8,788 nucleotides of DNA from Pseudomonadota bacterium (GTDB taxonomy: Bacteria > Hydrothermota > 32-111 > QNBC01). This document shows, one piece after another, positions 6,795 through 8,788 of this stretch. The notes under the pieces are model-generated. The model did not search any database. It was not told the DNA's origin and was given only the letters and a program-made list of their open reading frames with translations. A program made the translations under genes and the position numbers. The stretch is taken from contig JAACEC010000064.1 of the NCBI GenBank assembly GCA_011682715.1, positions 1 to 8,788 on the forward strand, read 5' to 3'. Numbering within the stretch: position 1 is the stretch's first letter; every line of letters starts with the position of its first letter.

Positions 6795-8788
6795 ATGGGC
6801 AAAAATAAAGTGGAAAAAAAAGAAAAAATCGGACGAGTAGAAACCTACCCACCATTTAACCCAAAATATGAAGAAAAGATTTATCTTGCCATTATATTTT
6901 TAATTCCCATAATTTACTTTTTCAAAGCCCTTTCACCTTCCAATATACTTTTTGGAAGCGATTGGATGACAGCCGGTTATGCTCTAAGGAATTTTATACA
7001 CTACTCTGTTACCCATTATCACCAATTCCCATTATGGAACCCATACGTATTCGGAGGTATGCCCGTTATCGATGCATTCTACGGTGATTTATTTTATCTG
7101 ACAACTCTTTTCAGGCTCTTTATATCCACTCATATCGTCTGGTCGTATAGCATTATCTTACATGTAATGCTTGCCGGATTCTCCACTTATTACCTTTTGA
7201 AGGAGATGGGATTATCGAAAAAATCATCGCTCGTCGGCGCAATCATATATATGACAGGAGGAAGCATTATTTCTCAGGTGTATCCCGGACATGACGGAAA
7301 GATATACACTTCCGCTTACATTCCGCTTATGGTTCTCATGACATTAAAGGGAATTCGCACGGAGAAAATCACATATTTCCTGCTGTTCTCACTTTTTTTT
7401 GCATTTTCTCTTTTGGGCGGACACCCTCAAATTACTTTTATGTTCGCTTTGATCTACTTTATTACCGTTGTTGTATATCTGATTGTTCTCTTCGGCAGAG
7501 ATAGAAAAAAGGCGATAAAACAGCTCATCCTCTTTGCCCTTTCTGCCCTTTTTATTGCAGGGCTTGCTGCATGCCAATATATACCCGTTTTTTCCTACAT
7601 GAAATATGCCGTAAGAGGAACCGCAAGAGGATACGCCTATTCGACATCATGGTCTCTTCCCACTTCGGAACTTACGGATCTCGTCGTTCCACAATTTTCC
7701 GGTATTCTGAATAATTACTGGGGAGAAAATTTCTTTAAACTGGATTCCCACTACTTCGGAATTTTCCCTATATTTACATTGATTCCTCTCTTCTACTACA
7801 GGAAAAAATGGGACAAATACGTTAAATACTTTATTGGAATTGCCGTTCTCGGCATTCTGCTCGCCCTGGGCGGACATACCCCGTTTTACAGACTTGTCTA
7901 TCTCATTCCCGGTGTAGCAAAATTCAGGGCACCGAGTATGTTCTTTATTTTCGCACAATTCGCCCTGGCAATTCTTGCCGCATATGTGTTCCAATATATC
8001 GTCGATGATAATAATAGGGATAAACTTCTAAAATTTCTCTATAAAACAGGTGGGGTTATTGCCGCTGTTTTTCTCATCGTGCTCGTCGCACAAAACGGTC
8101 TCTATTCCTCTCTTTATAACCATTTTAGACAAGTGTATGCCTCTATCATGCCCCATCAGCAACTCATGCAAAAATTAACCAATTTTAAGAATAACTACCC
8201 TTCCTTCATATCCGGAATGATCTTTAATTTCATTCTCCTATCGGTTATGTTAGGTATTTTAGTAGGTTTCAAGAAATGGGAAAAGGGATTTTATTATCTG
8301 TTTTTCACCCTTGTTTTTTTACTTTTCCTTGACACATACAGAATCAATAAAAACTATGTGAGTGTCGAACCGTTCAGTCAATTTAATACAAAATCCTCCG
8401 TTGTGGAATATCTTACGGAACAAAAAGGTGTTTTCAGAGTATTACCTCTGTTTTGGCAACATTCCGGCGATGATTATCTCATGCAGTATCATCTGGAAAG
8501 TGCGGGAGGAGCCGGTTCCAACCAGTTAAAAAGTTATCAAAAATTGATCGGAGCGGAACACACGGTAATGTTTAATCCGATGAACCTGATGAACAACAAT
8601 GTTGCCGCCCTCATCAACGCAAAATATATCATTTCTCCGAATTTGCCTCCGGATAAGGATTTAAACAAATACCCCCCTCAAACCCGTGTTTTGATCAATC
8701 GACTAAAGGCATTTACCGAAAATGATTCCATGAAACCCCGTGTGGCTTCGTTCCAGCGGTTCGGTATTTTCTACAACAAAAGAGCTTT
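6795..8788 (+). CDS. YfhO-family multi-pass membrane protein, 3' truncated by the window edge
   Basis: The frame is open from ATG 6795 to the right edge, 664 codons with no stop, so the C-terminus is missing. A charged 28-residue cytosolic tail is followed by about ten or more hydrophobic helices up to near residue 515, then a more polar, probably periplasmic part. YfhO-like motifs are GSDW at 54-57 (the first periplasmic loop acidic residue typical of GT-C proteins), PLWNPYVFGGMP around Trp81, GGHPQ at 208-212, LGGHTPFYRLVYLIPG near 358-373 and FRAPS at 377-381. In Firmicutes, YfhO proteins have been linked to adding sugars to cell-wall polymers using an undecaprenyl-linked donor. Here only the fold class and a role in envelope glycosylation can be inferred, and the substrate is unknown. 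GGAGG four bases before the ATG supports the start. It follows the lipoprotein gene by 12 bases and is probably the same transcript. A long GT-C protein of another subfamily is the main alternative. Confidence 0.85.
   Translation, partial: MGKNKVEKKEKIGRVETYPPFNPKYEEKIYLAIIFLIPIIYFFKALSPSNILFGSDWMTAGYALRNFIHYSVTHYHQFPLWNPYVFGGMPVIDAFYGDLFYLTTLFRLFISTHIVWSYSIILHVMLAGFSTYYLLKEMGLSKKSSLVGAIIYMTGGSIISQVYPGHDGKIYTSAYIPLMVLMTLKGIRTEKITYFLLFSLFFAFSLLGGHPQITFMFALIYFITVVVYLIVLFGRDRKKAIKQLILFALSALFIAGLAACQYIPVFSYMKYAVRGTARGYAYSTSWSLPTSELTDLVVPQFSGILNNYWGENFFKLDSHYFGIFPIFTLIPLFYYRKKWDKYVKYFIGIAVLGILLALGGHTPFYRLVYLIPGVAKFRAPSMFFIFAQFALAILAAYVFQYIVDDNNRDKLLKFLYKTGGVIAAVFLIVLVAQNGLYSSLYNHFRQVYASIMPHQQLMQKLTNFKNNYPSFISGMIFNFILLSVMLGILVGFKKWEKGFYYLFFTLVFLLFLDTYRINKNYVSVEPFSQFNTKSSVVEYLTEQKGVFRVLPLFWQHSGDDYLMQYHLESAGGAGSNQLKSYQKLIGAEHTVMFNPMNLMNNNVAALINAKYIISPNLPPDKDLNKYPPQTRVLINRLKAFTENDSMKPRVASFQRFGIFYNKRA

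Noticed and set aside
7647..7994. Cys-rich minus-strand frame of 115 codons that resembles a metal-binding protein
   Set aside because: It lies wholly antisense to the YfhO-like gene, has no ribosome site I can see, and its Cys pattern comes from complementary codons of the + strand gene.

Overview
The window is a fully coding, single-direction stretch of an AT-rich (roughly 40% GC by eye) bacterial chromosome. Seven genes all lie on the + strand. Neighbours overlap or are separated by at most 13 bases, so it reads as one operon or part of one. There is no intergenic stretch near 300 bases, and I see no RNA gene, mobile element, CRISPR array or terminator.

The organism is a diderm. It has a predicted outer-membrane beta-barrel protein of PorV/UPF0164 type, a lipoprotein signal peptide and an RseP-type site-2 protease. 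A DUF4837-type lipoprotein beside a PorV-like protein and a large YfhO-type membrane protein suggests the Fibrobacterota-Chlorobiota-Bacteroidota (FCB) group or a related candidate phylum. This placement is an inference from gene families, not from a marker-gene tree.

Layout: (1) 1-792, the C-terminal part of dxr (MEP isoprenoid pathway), cut by the left edge. (2) 789-2075, rseP, an intramembrane site-2 metalloprotease. (3) 2089-3054, a predicted PorV-like outer-membrane protein, with a strong sigma70-like promoter motif over its start. (4) 3054-3713, a PrsW-family intramembrane metalloprotease. (5) 3700-5748, recG, a DNA repair helicase. (6) 5757-6782, a DUF4837-like lipoprotein gene carrying two opposite single-base frameshifts. 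(7) 6795 to the right edge, a YfhO-like multi-pass membrane protein, cut by the edge.

Apart from recG the theme is envelope biogenesis and quality control: an isoprenoid step feeding the undecaprenyl carrier, two intramembrane proteases, an outer-membrane barrel, a lipoprotein and a probable GT-C-type glycosyl transfer protein. The most interesting points are the pairing of RseP with PrsW (in Bacillus the two successive proteases of one anti-sigma-factor cascade), the promoter motif that would give a leaderless transcript for the barrel protein, and the double frameshift in the lipoprotein gene. I did not find convincing evidence of a wholly new system.
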